Positions 10,744 through 22,300 of a stretch of 64,000 nucleotides of DNA are shown piece after piece; the stretch's first letter is position 1; the number at the start of each line of letters is the position of its first letter. The notes below the pieces were generated by a model. The model searched no databases. It was not told the DNA's origin and worked only from the letters and a program-made list of their open reading frames with translations. The stretch spans positions 1,488,001 through 1,552,000 of the forward strand of contig JAUCEF010000014.1 of the NCBI GenBank assembly GCA_033558025.1, given 5' to 3'. The position numbers were made by a program, and so were the translations under genes. This stretch comes from Phytophthora sp. 'mugwort' (Eukaryota > Oomycota > Peronosporomycetes > Peronosporales > Peronosporaceae).

Positions 10744-12557
10744 GGCTGGAGATGGCGGAGATTTCACTTGCTGTAGGCATTTCGAGTTGACTGGACACCT
10801 CGGCTCGCAAGCGACCTCGAATGCTCAGGAAGCGATCAAACGCTAGGACCCGCGGCGCCACGGAAACTGCGGCATCAGCCGGGCGACAAGGGAGCTGTGT
10901 TCACCTCAATCGGGCGACATACCATTAATTCGGCGCCTTAATAAGTCGCCGACGGTTAATTAAGGCGTTGACTGACCTGCATGGCAATGCGTGCTGCTTG
11001 GGTGCCGCGTATCTATGCCGGAGGCGATGATATAATCGAGGCCGTGTCAAGTGGGTCGAGATAAGGAACTGGAGCTCGCTCACAAACTTTGCCCGTGGTG
11101 GGGTGGAGCCGAGACCTTGAGACAGCAACGCGTTGTTTCCTACAAGTCTAGGATGGATCCAGTGCTTAGCGAATCATACGGGGCAAGATCAAAATGATCT
11201 TCTCTTTGAGGAAGAAAATGCGCTAGATTAGCTACGGATACACACAAACGGATGGGCTTTTGTAGGTGAGGGATAGTTTACAGGGTAGAGAAGCAGCCGG
11301 CAGGATTCTGCTTACTGTATGTAGGAAGGAAGGTGCTCGAGAACTTTGTTATGATGCAATTGGCAACCTGTCTAACTAAAATGGTGTTATCTTGCTGTTA
11401 AAATATTTAGCCGCTGTTGCCAACTTGACGCAGACGTACCGTATCCTATAGTACATGTGTAACACATTGTGTTGTATCGGCCTTGCTGTTTTTTTCTATT
11501 ATAGATGTGGTGCCTCGCCATGTGTTGGGACTGTAGGAGCCGCCTCAGGACCCCCAACTTGGGAGCCCTGAGACGGCTCCTACATCCCAGTGGATTTGCA
11601 TCTTCCTAGAGAAAGAAATGGTCCGGTCTCAGCGATAGCAACGCTGAAACGAGCCAATTCTGGCATAATTTCTGCACTGCAGCCTGCGACGAAGCGCTTC
11701 CGCTGGTCACTAAGTCACGCACGAGCCGTATTTATGTCTTATCCAAGTCAATTTCTTAGCAAGCAACGCTGTGAAGGCCGCTCGTCAGGACAACTTAAAG
11801 CCACAGTTCGGCCGATTGCTCATCTAACGGCTTATATCGCTGAATTGGTCGTGCTGATAAGCGTATGTCCAACAGACGGAGAGGATAACGATGGAGCTGC
11901 TGATCCGTCAAAAGGATCCCTGCTCTGCTTGTCTTTTCGCGAAGATGCGATTGGCAGGCATGCACTAAAAAGCTTGCCGAGGATGAACCATCGATAGGGG
12001 CAAGCAGAATAAAAACCTAGATCTCACAACGTAGCGCTCTCCTAAGATTGTCGTATTCTATGCAAAAACAAAAAAAAAGCGTCAAGGCTCGATCATGGAT
12101 GGTGTCCATTCGAAAAACCGTCACAAAACACAGCCCAGAATGGCATTCAGACTTGTTCGGCGGCCGAAAGCCATGGCCGAAAGTCGTTGGTTGGCAATTT
12201 TATATAGCATACACCAGTGCGCACTCGAATCTATTAATTTGCGTGTTTGTTGCGCGATTGCGCCAAAGTGATGGTCTGTCGTCAACAGGAGTCGCAGACA
12301 AATACAACTAGTACAGTAGTAGTATAATTTTATTATATACAATCCTTTCACTATTACGAATGTAGTCCTTATCACTCCTTACTACTGTACATTCCCAAGT
12401 AATACCAGTACGGCATAGCAAAAAAGTTAAAATTCGCCAAAACAAACAAACGACCCTGACACGATTTATCATACCAAAACAAAAACATCCACAACTCAAA
12501 TGCTAATGAATATACGCAGTGTATTGCGTTACAGTTTTACACTCTATCTCTGAACGT
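10744..12557. other. long intergenic region with a hairpin
   Basis: No gene is convincing. A plus-strand frame from 11590 to 11997 (opening at GTG) is unrecognised. A strong hairpin at 11532-11584 is listed separately. The last 200 bp is the AT-rich 3' flank of aquaporin copy 2. Confidence 0.4.
11532..11584. repeat. 53-bp near-perfect hairpin
   Basis: The left arm at 11532-11549 (TGTAGGAGCCGCCTCAGG) pairs with 11567-11584 (CCTGAGACGGCTCCTACA) with one mismatch that would be G-U in RNA. The loop itself contains CCCAACTTGGG, which folds further. The flanks GGGA and TCCC extend the symmetry. It could be a tiny fold-back element, a structured RNA or a template-switch product. Confidence 0.75.
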
Positions 12558-13448
12558 TTAGTTCTGGTGCGGGAGAGGAGGGTGGTGGATCTCCACGAGC
12601 AAGCGGTACAGACCAGCGCCAGCAACACCGCCCATCAGGTCCGCAACAATAGGAATCCAGAAGTAGTAGTTGCGCGTCGTGAACACCTTCGAGCCCCAGC
12701 CAGCGCAGAACGTGAACAGACGAGGACCGAAGTCACGAGCGGGGTTCACAGCGTAACCCGTATTCATGCCGAACGCCATACCCAGAGCCATAATCATGAG
12801 ACAGAACGCGAACGCGGCGCCCACAGGTCCGGCCGGACGGTTGCGCTGGTCCGTGATGGCGTAGATGCTCAGCACCAGCATGGCCGTGCCGATGAACTCC
12901 GTGTAGAAAGCCGTGTAGTTAGAGATGTTGTCGCTAGGGTACGTGGACCAACTGCCCTGTGTTAACTCGCGGTTCGGGTCGACCACGTTCAGGTTCTGGT
13001 ACTGCATTACGTAGATTACAAACGCACCGATGAAGGCGCCCAGAAGCTGCGAGATCATGTAGCCAGGGGCCTTCCACCACGGCAGGCGGCCGTACACGCA
13101 GTGGGCCAGTGTCACGGCCGTGTTCAGGTTGGCACCGCTGATACCCTCCGAGCAGTACACACCGATAAGCACACCGATTCCCCAGCACATGTTGATGCTG
13201 AGCCACGTGCCATTCTTGTCTTCAGAGTTCACGACCTGGTTGTTCACGCCCATGCCGAACACGATCATGACAAAGGTACCGAGGAACTCAGCGAAGCACT
13301 CGCGCAGATGCACGCTCTGCACAGCGAAACGGGCAAGACCTGTACGTTCAGTAGGTACGAACGCGGTTGCCTTGGGTGTGTCTGGCATGCCCCCGTAGCC
13401 GCTCTCGACCTTGTCGGCAGCGTCGTAATCTTGGAACGAAGGAGCCAT
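12558..13448 (-). CDS. aquaglyceroporin (MIP family), copy 2
   Basis: A 296-residue protein starting MAPSFQDYDAADKVESGYGG. From the RECFAEFLGTF segment to the C-terminus (PLPHQN) it is identical to copy 1. The 749-bp tracts 12558-13306 and 9760-10508 show one difference that I could see (a silent A/G at about 12772). The N-terminal part instead resembles the aquaporin at 35776 (QDYDAADKVESGY). The first box is NTA, the second NPARD, and the predicted filter W-G-Y-R. The gene is thus a mosaic: one parent for promoter and N-terminus, another for the channel body. Confidence 0.95.
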   Translation of the reverse strand: MAPSFQDYDAADKVESGYGGMPDTPKATAFVPTERTGLARFAVQSVHLRECFAEFLGTFVMIVFGMGVNNQVVNSEDKNGTWLSINMCWGIGVLIGVYCSEGISGANLNTAVTLAHCVYGRLPWWKAPGYMISQLLGAFIGAFVIYVMQYQNLNVVDPNRELTQGSWSTYPSDNISNYTAFYTEFIGTAMLVLSIYAITDQRNRPAGPVGAAFAFCLMIMALGMAFGMNTGYAVNPARDFGPRLFTFCAGWGSKVFTTRNYYFWIPIVADLMGGVAGAGLYRLLVEIHHPPLPHQN

Positions 13449-13485
13449 TGAAGCTTAACGGGACTGCTACTTGATTGCCAAAGAT

Positions 13486-13502
13486 GAAATTGTAGAATGA
13501 GC
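13486..13502 (-). promoter_or_regulatory. oomycete initiator-like core promoter (copy 2)
   Basis: On the minus strand it reads GCTCATTCTACAATTTC, 38-54 bp before the ATG. The matching segment before the 35776 gene is identical over these 17 bases. Confidence 0.75.
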
Positions 13503-15440
13503 AAGAGGAGAGCACCTGAAACACCATGCCAGGGCTGAAGAGAGAGCCTGCCACCGTGGCACCCACACATCGACGCGCGCAATAGGCGGTTAAGAATTAA
13601 GATCGTTGATACAGTAGTACAGCTGCTTGGGGTGCACGTGAAGCGCGTTTCTTTAGCGACTGAAGAAAGCGTCAATAATACTCGATCTGGTTCTCTGCGC
13701 ACCAATCTTTGCGCCGCACGGCTTCACCACACGTTTTGCTAGCGATTTGACATCTAAGCTGCGACCCTGTGACAGGCGCCGTTGCGAAGTTATGTGGTTG
13801 ACAAAACGAGCTTCGGCAGCAACATGGATCTCAGCATCTCAGCAGTATTGAAACACTTCGCAAGAGCAAATTGCGCTAATTTAGTTCCCCCAAAAGTCGA
13901 CTAGATGAACTATTTAACACCAACTCGCCATGAAGTTGCGCGAACATTTTCGTTTTGGGCGAGTACACGCAGTGTTGGAAAAGATGTGTTGGCACTTTCG
14001 GCGGTGAATTTAGTAACGGGCTAAGCTTCAAGCCTGTCTGATGGGAGGCCGCCTCGGTGGATTTCCGCTGGTTGGACCTCCGCGTAAATTTGATTTACGA
14101 TGAAGACCTCTGAGACCCCTTGCGTTAGCGTTTCGGCACGCTGTAGCATGAGTTTTACCCTTTGTGGGCTCAATTGGACACCACGCTTGCTGACGGCTGA
14201 TTAACATTGATTGGCAGGTACATGCACGCAGGATTAACGTGCACGACTGCATTGCTTGTAGACTGCTTGTAACCTTGTTGGTAACCGCAGCGACTCAACA
14301 CCGACTTCGAGAAGAAAAGGCCACAAGACGTGGCCAACCAGATCAATAGTGACTGTCGCAGTCACAGGAAATTAACTTTGCCGTCACCCTGTCTGCACAG
14401 CGCGGACCGCGAACAAAGCTGGTTCGGCGACCGTATCCCCGCGCAGCGATGCAGTCGTCTCGTCAGTTCGCGGAGAACTGGAGGATCGGATGGAGCTAAC
14501 CACTTTAATCCAGCGTTAAAGCTCGCTCAGGATGATTAAAATAGTTATGCACGTTTTGTCAATGATCGCGAGGCCGTGTTTTCGGGCCAACGACAATGGT
14601 GGATTCTAATCGTATCTATGCGTACCTACAGTCTTAATCTGAGCAAGCGAGGGCAACAGTGTTAGTTCGCTCACGTGCATAGGATCCATGAGCAGTCGCG
14701 TGAAGTGGTTCCACTTTCAGGACCTCTGTGCGACTAAAATACCAGTCAGGTCAAACCGCCGTAGACCAGTGGTCTAGCCTGCACAAACTCGCGGGCTGAT
14801 AAGCTGACCAAGCTGCCCCTGAATGCTCACGATTCCGCCCTCCAGTTTGGTGGAAACGAGACCACTGGCAGTTTCTTTCTATGCGTAGACCCAGACATGC
14901 GGTCGCGGGGACTCGTGGACTCCACGGTGGAAGACACAGGTTATTGCCGTCCAGCCAAAAGTCGTGGTCACTTGCAGCCATAGCGATGACGGCCCTCACT
15001 GTCGGCTATGCGTACGGTGCCGTTCTGGAAAGTAGAAGTATATTCCAGGTATGTGATCCATGTCCACCACCGCATCTGGCATGCATTCAGGTGACGTCAA
15101 GCCACATAGCCCTCCCCCCACACGACTCTTTGTCTGCCATGCTGGCGGCCTCACATGTAGCCCAACATATGAACTTCATGTGTGTTGTCCGTCACTATGA
15201 GCAGGTACACATGGACAAAATTGCCCTGCTCAAATCTGACGCTACTGAAACCGCTCTGGCCACCTTTACCGTTGTGTAAGAACCATCACAACGCATGAAG
15301 TTCATACTGTATCCATACTATGAACAAAAATATATAAAAACGAAAAATATAAATACTTTGTTTATTTTCGTGCTACATGCTGCATGTAACATGCATTGTT
15401 ATCCACATATAAGCTTACAAACTGAGTTTTTTTTATAATT
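13503..15440. other. intergenic, one unassigned ORF
   Basis: A plus-strand frame from 14881 to 15279 reads 132 codons (LLPSSQKSWSLAAIAMTALTV). It includes a splice-like CAGGTATGTG near 15050 but matches nothing I recognise. The rest, including 13503-14880, shows no supported gene. Confidence 0.35.
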
Positions 15441-15561
15441 TTAGTTTTGGTGCGGGAGGGGAGGGTGGTGGATCTCCACGAGCTAGCGGTACTATACAGA
15501 CCAGCGCCAGCAACACCGTCGAACAGGTCCGGCACGATAGGGATCCAGAAGTACATGTAGT
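15441..15561 (-). pseudogene. aquaporin 3' part, split by insertion
   Basis: The minus strand reads YMYFWIPIVPDLFDGVAGAG, then after a small insertion the C-terminal LLVEIHHPPLPHQN to a TAA at 15441-15443. This is the C-terminus of an aquaporin like copies 1 and 2. The similarity stops at 15561, exactly where a 26-bp inverted repeat begins. The next upstream part of the same gene reappears at 20382. Together they show a seventh aquaporin locus interrupted by a 4.8-kb element. Confidence 0.85.
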
Positions 15562-15617
15562 ACACATATCGACGGAAGATATGGCCTATACGAAGCTTAT
15601 GGCGTATACCACTTGTC

Positions 15618-15650
15618 AAATCTTCCCGGCCATAACGACCGGGAAGATTT
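15618..15650. repeat. perfect 12-bp-arm hairpin near element end
   Basis: Arms AAATCTTCCCGG (15618-15629) and CCGGGAAGATTT (15639-15650) flank a 9-base loop. AAATCTTCC also occurs within the right terminal repeat of the enclosing element, so it may be a subterminal transposase-binding motif. Confidence 0.7.
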
Positions 15651-15809
15651 AGTGTTGTTAATTACCGTGGGATTAACTCCTCATATCTACCAAGCGGCAA
15701 TTAGTGAGGTTATTACCGAACGGTAATCCCGTTCCCCTATTATAAATATTCGATTGAGACGGAAATATTGTCGTTGTCTACGTGTTCACGTTCGGACATT
15801 TAGACTCAG

Positions 15810-17060
15810 ACCTGAAGCTCCACCGCAGGCTCATGACTTCGCATAGTCGTAGCTGGCGCAAGCCGTACCTGCGCGGCTGCCGGGAGCCGCCAGTCGACTC
15901 GAAAAGAAAGACGATGAGAGCACACACGTCAAGTGGCGCGGAGACGGCGCTGCAGGAAGGCGACTACATCAGCGTCAACGGCACGACCAGCGGGGCGATT
16001 AAGGGCGAGCAGAAGTTGCAGAAAGCTGCGATGAGCAGCGAACTGGTGCAGTTCATGAAGTGGCGGACGCGCAACGCCGCAAGGAGGTGTTCACGAAGGC
16101 CGACACGCCCGAGAATCCCCGCGAGGCCATTGCGCACGGCGCGCAGGGTATCGACTAAGCACCTGTTCTTCAGCTTGGCGCAATGCGTCGCATGATCGAT
16201 GTGGTGGAGCTGGACTCCCCGGCGCAGCAGGAGGCGCTGGACGTGCTGTGCATGTTCAAGCAGGGCAACTTCGACGGACCTTTCGCGCCACGGACGGCTG
16301 CCCGTGACCCATCCGTGCCGGGTCCGCCGCACGAGGGCAGTGAGCTGGATGAGCTGCGCGTAGCGGTAACGCTGGCGATGTAAGTCAGCAAGGCGGAGGT
16401 GCTGCCGCGCCTGGAGGAGGCGAACTCGATGATAGGTCTGAGTGGCCGTCGTCTGGGCAGCGTATACCCGGCCATCACGGAGATGAGGCGAAGGCCATCG
16501 TGGAAGCGGCCATGAAGGTGGCAAGCGAGAGCATCTCGGTGCACCCGTACATCTTGATCCGGCTGGTAAGTTCGATCGAGGAACTAGAGCAGAAGGTGGA
16601 GCTGGCCAGGCGGTCGTGCGGCACGTGGTCGGCAAGTTGTTTGACTACAAGGTGAGAAAGATGGTCGAAGAGCCGCGCGGTGCGCGGCAGGTCAGCATGT
16701 TGGCCGAGGTGACGGAGTTCCCCTCGTTCGGCATGAACGACCTGACGCAGATGACATTGGACATCTCTCGCGACGACGCACAGGCCAAGTTCATGTCGCA
16801 CTGAAGCGCGGCACGATTGAGAAGGACCCGTTTGAGACGTTGGACCAGGAGGGCATGGGCGAGCTGGTGCGGCTGGGCATTGGAGCGCGCGACGCGACCG
16901 AAGCTTGAGCTGGGCATCTTCTGCGAGTGCGCCGGCGACTCGCAGTCGATCCAGTTCTTCGAGATTGTTTGGGCACAAGTTTGTCTCCTATGCGCGATGG
17001 CGGCGTCATGCAGCGCTGAAACTGAGCAAGTGCGCCAACTCGCAGAACTAGATTGATCCG
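15810..17060 (+). pseudogene. ppdk: pyruvate phosphate dikinase fragment
   Basis: Pieces in three frames line up with the C-terminal half of pyruvate, phosphate dikinase. They are: the swivelling domain with MTSH (His codon 15842-15844); KTMRAH; EGDYISVNGTTSGAIKGE; FTKADTPENPREAIAHGAQGI; QQEALDVLCMFKQGNFDG; SIEELEQKVEL; EFPSFGMNDLTQMTLDISRDD; DPFETLDQEGMGELVRLG; and LGIFCECAGDSQSIQFF, matching the catalytic-Cys ICGEH loop. The intact enzyme interconverts pyruvate and phosphoenolpyruvate and is glycolytic in oomycetes. The ATP-grasp half is absent, and many frameshifts are present. Lying wholly inside a terminal-repeat element, it looks like captured host sequence. Confidence 0.88.
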
Positions 17061-17189
17061 AAGATGAAGCAGCGGCGCCTGTGTGAAGACGCAACCAGAT
17101 CTTGATTGGCAAAGCAGAAGATAGCATGCATACGGCTATGAAATGCACATCCGTGAAGTATTGAGCTCATTTACGCGAGCAGACCACGA

Positions 17190-19505
17190 TCAACGTTGCT
17201 GACTTCGAGTCCCTCTACTGCGCACGCTTCCCCTCACTGTCGTTCGGACAGTAGAATATGTATCGGCTATGGATGTAGATCCGCCACACCTGGTCTCTTC
17301 ATTAGCGCGTGGAAGACGAAATTCATCTACTCTCGTGAATACGCTTCCTGCAGCTGTAGTCTGGGAGAGCGGAAGATCAGTGCGCGTGCATCTTATCTGA
17401 CCAGTACTCGGGCGCGACGTCGGCTGTGCGGGTCTCTTATCTGCGGCCACGTGCGACATCGTTGACCGCAAATTCTTGTTGTCAAGGGAGTGGCCGGCTG
17501 GCGTCGATGCAAACAGATATCGCCCCGGAGCTGAATTATCCTGGTGAACCGGCACACGGGTGTCGTTACTGCGATGGTGGCTGGCTGCTCTCTGCGTTTC
17601 TTCATCACTGAAATAGCTGTCTGTACTGCTGTCACTGTCGCTTTCGTTGGGGGGTTGCATCGCCGTCGTCCTTGTAGTGCACTTGACTGGTCGATGGCTT
17701 TCCATCTACATTCGTGTACAAGAAGGTGAGTTTCTCTACACAAGCAGGTTTCAGTCGATTCCGGTGTCTGTTGTGTATGAAAGAGTGAACACTCCACGAA
17801 CGCTCACTTACTGCCGAAAACGTTGGGATACTCAGCACACGCGTCGCGAAGTCCCTGAGAACAGCAAAATCGGCACTCTTAAGCCTCCACCAATCGAGCG
17901 GTGTAGCTCGAAGTCTGCTCCCATTTCTCCTGTGATCATCCATCCTTCGCAGCGAATGAACTTCATGACAGCATCAGGAAAAGTGCTAGCTGTCATTCCC
18001 AGCATAGGCCTACGCGCACAGCCAGCTCAACACATGCTATGACTGCGTCATCACCATCGAAGTCGTCAGGAGACCTGGATGCGTCCAGCCAGAAAGCCGC
18101 AAGCACAGACTCCCGCTTGATTGACTCCCATCGCTTTTGAAAAATTGATGCTCGAGAAGCCATTTTCCTCGATGTCGTCATTCTGCGCACGGAAGGCTTC
18201 GATGGTAGCGTAGCTTTCGAAAATAATGATCGACCATCGAAACGCAGCATCCATCTTTTCAAGAGCCCCCAGAACAACAGGTTAAACTAAGCGTAAAACA
18301 GTCCGGGCCTTCATCCAAAAGCTGATCGCCTCAGCAACCTTATAGCGATCCCGTAAGACTTCGTTCGCAAAAACTTCACGCAGCACTTCCTCATTTCGGA
18401 CAAGACTGGAAATGCAGTTGGTACTAGAGTACCATCTTGTCGAGACTGGAATTACCAAAGCGCGGCGTCGTTGACACGATCCATTTGTCGTCGTTGCACC
18501 TCCCGGAATTGAAATAGCAGCGCAGGCCTCTTACGGACGAACTTAGTGACACTGACATCGCTCTGGAGGACACCACCGAGGTACCAAACATGCCTTCAGC
18601 ACCAAATAGAGGGTGTGTGCAGCGCATCCATTGCAGGTTAGGCCGGCATTTTTGCCATTAGCAGCTCCCATGACTTGCACATATTCGAAGCGTTATCAGT
18701 GACCACAGCACACACATATCCCCTGCCAACGACATCCGAACCTCACCAACTACTTTGGTCAGCGCAAAAGCCATATATTCTCCAGTGTGTTTGTCGTCTC
18801 GTGTTCGAATCGAGGACCAAAATATTGGCCGAATAAATGGTGACACCATCATGAAGTTCACGATACTCTCACTGTTAAGATCCGACCAACCATCACACAC
18901 CACCGGCACAAACGGGATCGCCCTCTAACACACCTTGACATTCTCCCACTCCTCCGTGTACGCTTCATCAAGCAAAGCACTGGCTAGGTCCTGGCGGGTG
19001 GGGATGGTCATGCCTGGTCGATATCTGGTGAGGATAAAGCACGCATCGCAGGATTTTCGATGACTCGAAAAGGAATTCCGGAAGAATAGAATGCTGCAGC
19101 TATAGCCTGATGGGACGCTTTCTTCTCCATTTTGCTTACAGGCTCATGAACGCTAGACCGGCGCGATGAGCCCCCCCCCCCACCCGGGCCCGTTTAGGTG
19201 ACGCTACATCGCCTACTACGTCGCGACTTTGCTTGCCGAGTAGCGGCGCGACTTAGCGCGGATTCCGTATGGAACCTTTGGCCACTGACGGACTATGTGA
19301 GGAACCGTGCTCTTCTTGGGTTGCGCGTGCAGCTCCTTGGAGCAGTGACTGCAGCTACATCGGAGTGCTGCTTGCCTGGGTAGGCCCACTTCGGAACGGT
19401 GGTCGCGAACTCACTCCACACAGGATGCAAAGGAGGACCGAGGTTGCTTTCAGTTGCTCGATCGTCGCCGCAAGCGCGGTGTTCTTCGTCTGATTCTTCC
19501 GCCAT
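17190..19505 (-). pseudogene. hAT-family transposase relic
   Basis: From the ATG at 19505 the minus strand reads MAEESDEEHRA, then PLHPVWSEFATTVPKWAYPG KQHSDVAA, a BED-finger-type N-terminus. 18909-18658 reads VVCDGWSDLNSESIVNFMMV and HTGEYMAFALTKVVGEV, typical of the DUF659 part of hAT transposases. 17943-17632 reads DFAVLRDFATRVLSIPTFSA, VSERSWSVHSFIHNRHRNRL and KPACVEKLTFLYTN, the C-terminal dimerisation helix. Intervening parts are frameshifted. The downstream frame 17705-17190 (Ser/Thr-rich) is unassigned. It lies inside the 15562-20381 element. Confidence 0.8.
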
Positions 19506-20355
19506 GTTGCTGGGGAGGGTGTTGGCTTCTGGTTGATTCGTGTTGTGTTAGCTAGTTAGAAGAGAGGTTTGTGCGAAGATCGTGCCGCGCAACTTCAATT
19601 TGAAGCGTTGGCGTAAGCGAAAATTTCCTGCGCACCAGAGCTACACAAAACGGTAATACCGCTACTAACTTGGTAAGAGGAGCTACTACCGATATTTAGG
19701 TAATACCTTGTCAAAGTCTTTTCCCCAACACTACGGTCGTTCACTATGGAAAGTATTTTAACCAATCGCAGTCGGACCACACTTTTATACGTCGAGGTAG
19801 AGGTTTAAATCTTTCTTATATTTTTGAGTTCAGTATGCTAATGCTGCACATGGTAAGAATTGGTGTTCATCATTGTTTTTAACTCCATGTTTCTAATTGC
19901 AATTAACAATAATGTGATACAGGTAAGAAGCTGTTTCTTTTTCATTTTGAAGGCAGTACCGAACAGAATAATTGAAATAAATGAGGTTTTAAAATATCCG
20001 GAAGGAACGATTTTAAATTTAGGTACGATATTACTGTGAAAGAAAACTAAATATTTTTGAAAGTTACTTGTACTGTGTACGAGTATATGATAATGACCCG
20101 ATTTAGCACCGGTATGAGTATCTCCGAGATAGACTAAAATAATAATAAATGTAATTAATCAGTGTGTCATAGTCTGTACAACTTCGACGAGCTATAAATA
20201 GTTTATTTTTAGTTTTAAAGGAGGTCATTTTTGATTGGCGCCTATTCGTTAAAACAATGATAATTAATAACCAATCACGATGATAGGCCATAACCAGATT
20301 CCTTTGTCATCTGCGCTTGCACTGCGATTTTGTATGGGATCGCGTTTCTGTCCAC
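19506..20355. other. AT-rich interior of the TIR element
   Basis: No gene seen. It contains several CGGTAATACCG-like strings (19650-19710) and long AT-rich stretches up to the right terminal repeat. Confidence 0.5.
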
Positions 20356-20381
20356 AGGCCAAATCTTCCGTCGATATGTGT

Positions 20382-20460
20382 AGTTGCGCATGGTGAACAA
20401 CTTTCAGAACCCGAGCCAGCGCACAGCGTAAATCTACGAGGACCGAAGTCACGATTGCGG
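20382..20460 (-). pseudogene. aquaporin internal part, split by insertion
   Basis: The minus strand matches the segment encoding RDFGPRLFTFCAGWGSKVFT through TTRNY in copies 1 and 2, with point changes. It begins right after the right-hand 26-bp inverted repeat and continues the gene from where the fragment at 15441-15561 breaks off. Similarity fades beyond about 20460, so the 5' two-thirds of this aquaporin is gone. Confidence 0.75.
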
Positions 20461-20700
20461 ACTTTTTTCTGTGAATGGGAGTACTTACCGTAGGTGCGTT
20501 TTTCTGCTTCGGCTTCCCCCTCGCCAATTTAGTTGCTGTGCAACTTAATAATTCATTAAACCTAATACGTTGAGTTTAGTATGCTTAGTTTCGCTCTCGT
20601 AGCTAATAATTTGTTATACTTATTACGAATAACTTCCACGGAAGGTGTTAAACTGGCGAGGGAGATCTGTACACTGAGTGGAGTACAGACAACGAAGGTA

Positions 20701-20742
20701 AAAGTTGCCCCCCCCCACACACACACACACCACCACCACAAA
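20701..20742. repeat. microsatellite (C, CA and CCA runs)
   Basis: A run of C (20708-20716) is followed by an ACACAC run and CACCACCAC. It is simple low-complexity DNA between two relics. Confidence 0.8.
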
Positions 20743-20927
20743 ATCTTCCACCCCATAAGAAACACATCCCCACCCCTACACTGCTGGACCACAGCGGGAT
20801 CCTCATATCAAGTCAAAATAAAAAGGCCAGTAATTTATTTTATCCAATCAAATCACAGTCGATAATAGGTCGCCTGCGTGTCATCAACGAGAGCTCATGT
20901 GTACTCGTTATTTTCACGCTGACACCA

Positions 20928-22300
20928 TGGCACAGGGCACCCATCAGATCACGTAGACCAACAAGCCAAAACGCGAGGCTCTCGAGCGCGTTGCTGCTGG
21001 GGGCTGCAAGCCAACCGCTCGAGAGCTTAAGATTCCGTTGAGGTCAGAAATATTGGAGAAAGCAGGAGAAGGGCATTCTCGAATTCAAGGGGGTGCAGAC
21101 TAGTAATACGCTGAAGGGGTAGGGGGTAAGAGCATTATTCCGTTCTCACACGATCTCGACACTACGTGAAGGACTTGCGTCGCGACGAGGAAGTGGGTTT
21201 ATTTTATTGTCTGTTGCAACTCTAACTGTTTCTAACGATCTAATTTTGGTATTTGTGCACGGGAATTATGATATAATACATAAGACAGCAGCATGGCGCA
21301 TGACTACGCCGTTACTTATCTACTAAGCCCACCGAGGAGAGCGAAGAAAATGAGCTGATGCGGATGTGTCAGCGTTTTGCAGCGCGGTAAACAGAACGCG
21401 TAATTTCCATTTGTATTTTGTGATGTTTGATAGTACACTTTATTGCATTGGTTTATTATGTAGGCATGGTTTTCACGTACATAAGCCGCTGTTTACGAAG
21501 AAAGCGACGAAGCCTTGCAAGAAACGCACTTCAAATTTGCACATGAGTTTTGGGAGGAGCATGAAACTATCCTTAAAGTGCCAATACTAACGTTGATGAG
21601 ACCGCCATCTACTTCGACACACCGCCCCACAAGATCTGGGCTAAAAATAAGAGCCGTAGCGGCTCCGCAAAGGTCAAGCGCGTCCAGAAAAACTCGGGAC
21701 GTTTGACAGCAATGCTCACTGTTTGACCGGACGGTAAGTTTTGTTTAATCAGAGTTGTATGATAATGGGTTTTTGATGAACGATATCCTTATGTTACTGT
21801 TTATAGGGAAAATGCTGCCGATACTATTTATTGTTTGCGGGGAATGCCCGGTGGCACGCCGGAGTCTGACGAGCTCCAAAGTTATCCAGATGGACGCGTG
21901 TACACCTCCAGAAAAATGGCTGGGTGGACGCCGCAGTTTGGAATTTTTACATTCAAAGTATGCTAAGGTAGGAAATTGAGGCTCCTTCTGTCCCCCCCCG
22001 ACAACTTTGACTATCACGTGTCGGAAGGAGGGAAGGATACTATTTGTAGAGTTTACCTCTGTGGTTGTGCGCTCTGTCCCAGCAAATAGTACAGCCGTCT
22101 GTCGACCCTTGACGTGGTAGTGATGTGGCTACGTTTTATTAAATGACAGCCGGCTGGCTATTAAAAAATGTACGAGAACTGCACAGCAAAAACACTTGCT
22201 GCGGTGAATCGAACAATCGAAGCATGGCAAGGGATTTCGGATGAGTGTGTAGTGTGCAGCTTCGGGAACTCCATACCCAAAGATCCAATCGTTGAGTTGT
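20928..22300 (+). pseudogene. pogo-like DDE transposase relic
   Basis: A start MAQGTHQIT at about 20928 leads through a stop to a helix-turn-helix part (ALERVAAGGCKPTARELKIP). In shifted frames come VDETAIYFDTPPHKIW, SAKVKRVQKNSGRLTAML, RGMPGGTPESDELQSYPDGR and VYTSRK, then a DNFDCHVS-like stretch near 22000 and AAVNRTIEAWQGISDE-like similarity near 22210. VDET supplies the first catalytic Asp and the DNFDCH region the second. The order and spacing are those of a pogo/Tigger-type transposase. It has many frameshifts, so it is inactive. Confidence 0.7.

Larger units (their letters stand above)
15562..20381. mobile_element. 4.8-kb TIR element inserted in an aquaporin gene
   Basis: The left end 15562-15587 and the right end 20356-20381 are inverted copies over 26 bp with one mismatch; both begin ACACATATCGACGGAAGAT from the outside. 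The flanking DNA is two consecutive pieces of one aquaporin gene. The likely target duplication is AGT (3 bp), or up to TGTAGT if the repeat overlaps it. Inside lie a pyruvate phosphate dikinase fragment (15810-17060, plus) and a hAT-type transposase relic (17190-19505, minus). A hAT element should leave 8 bp, so either the duplication has mutated or the hAT gene is a nested passenger. A further perfect hairpin sits 30 bp inside the left end. Confidence 0.75.
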
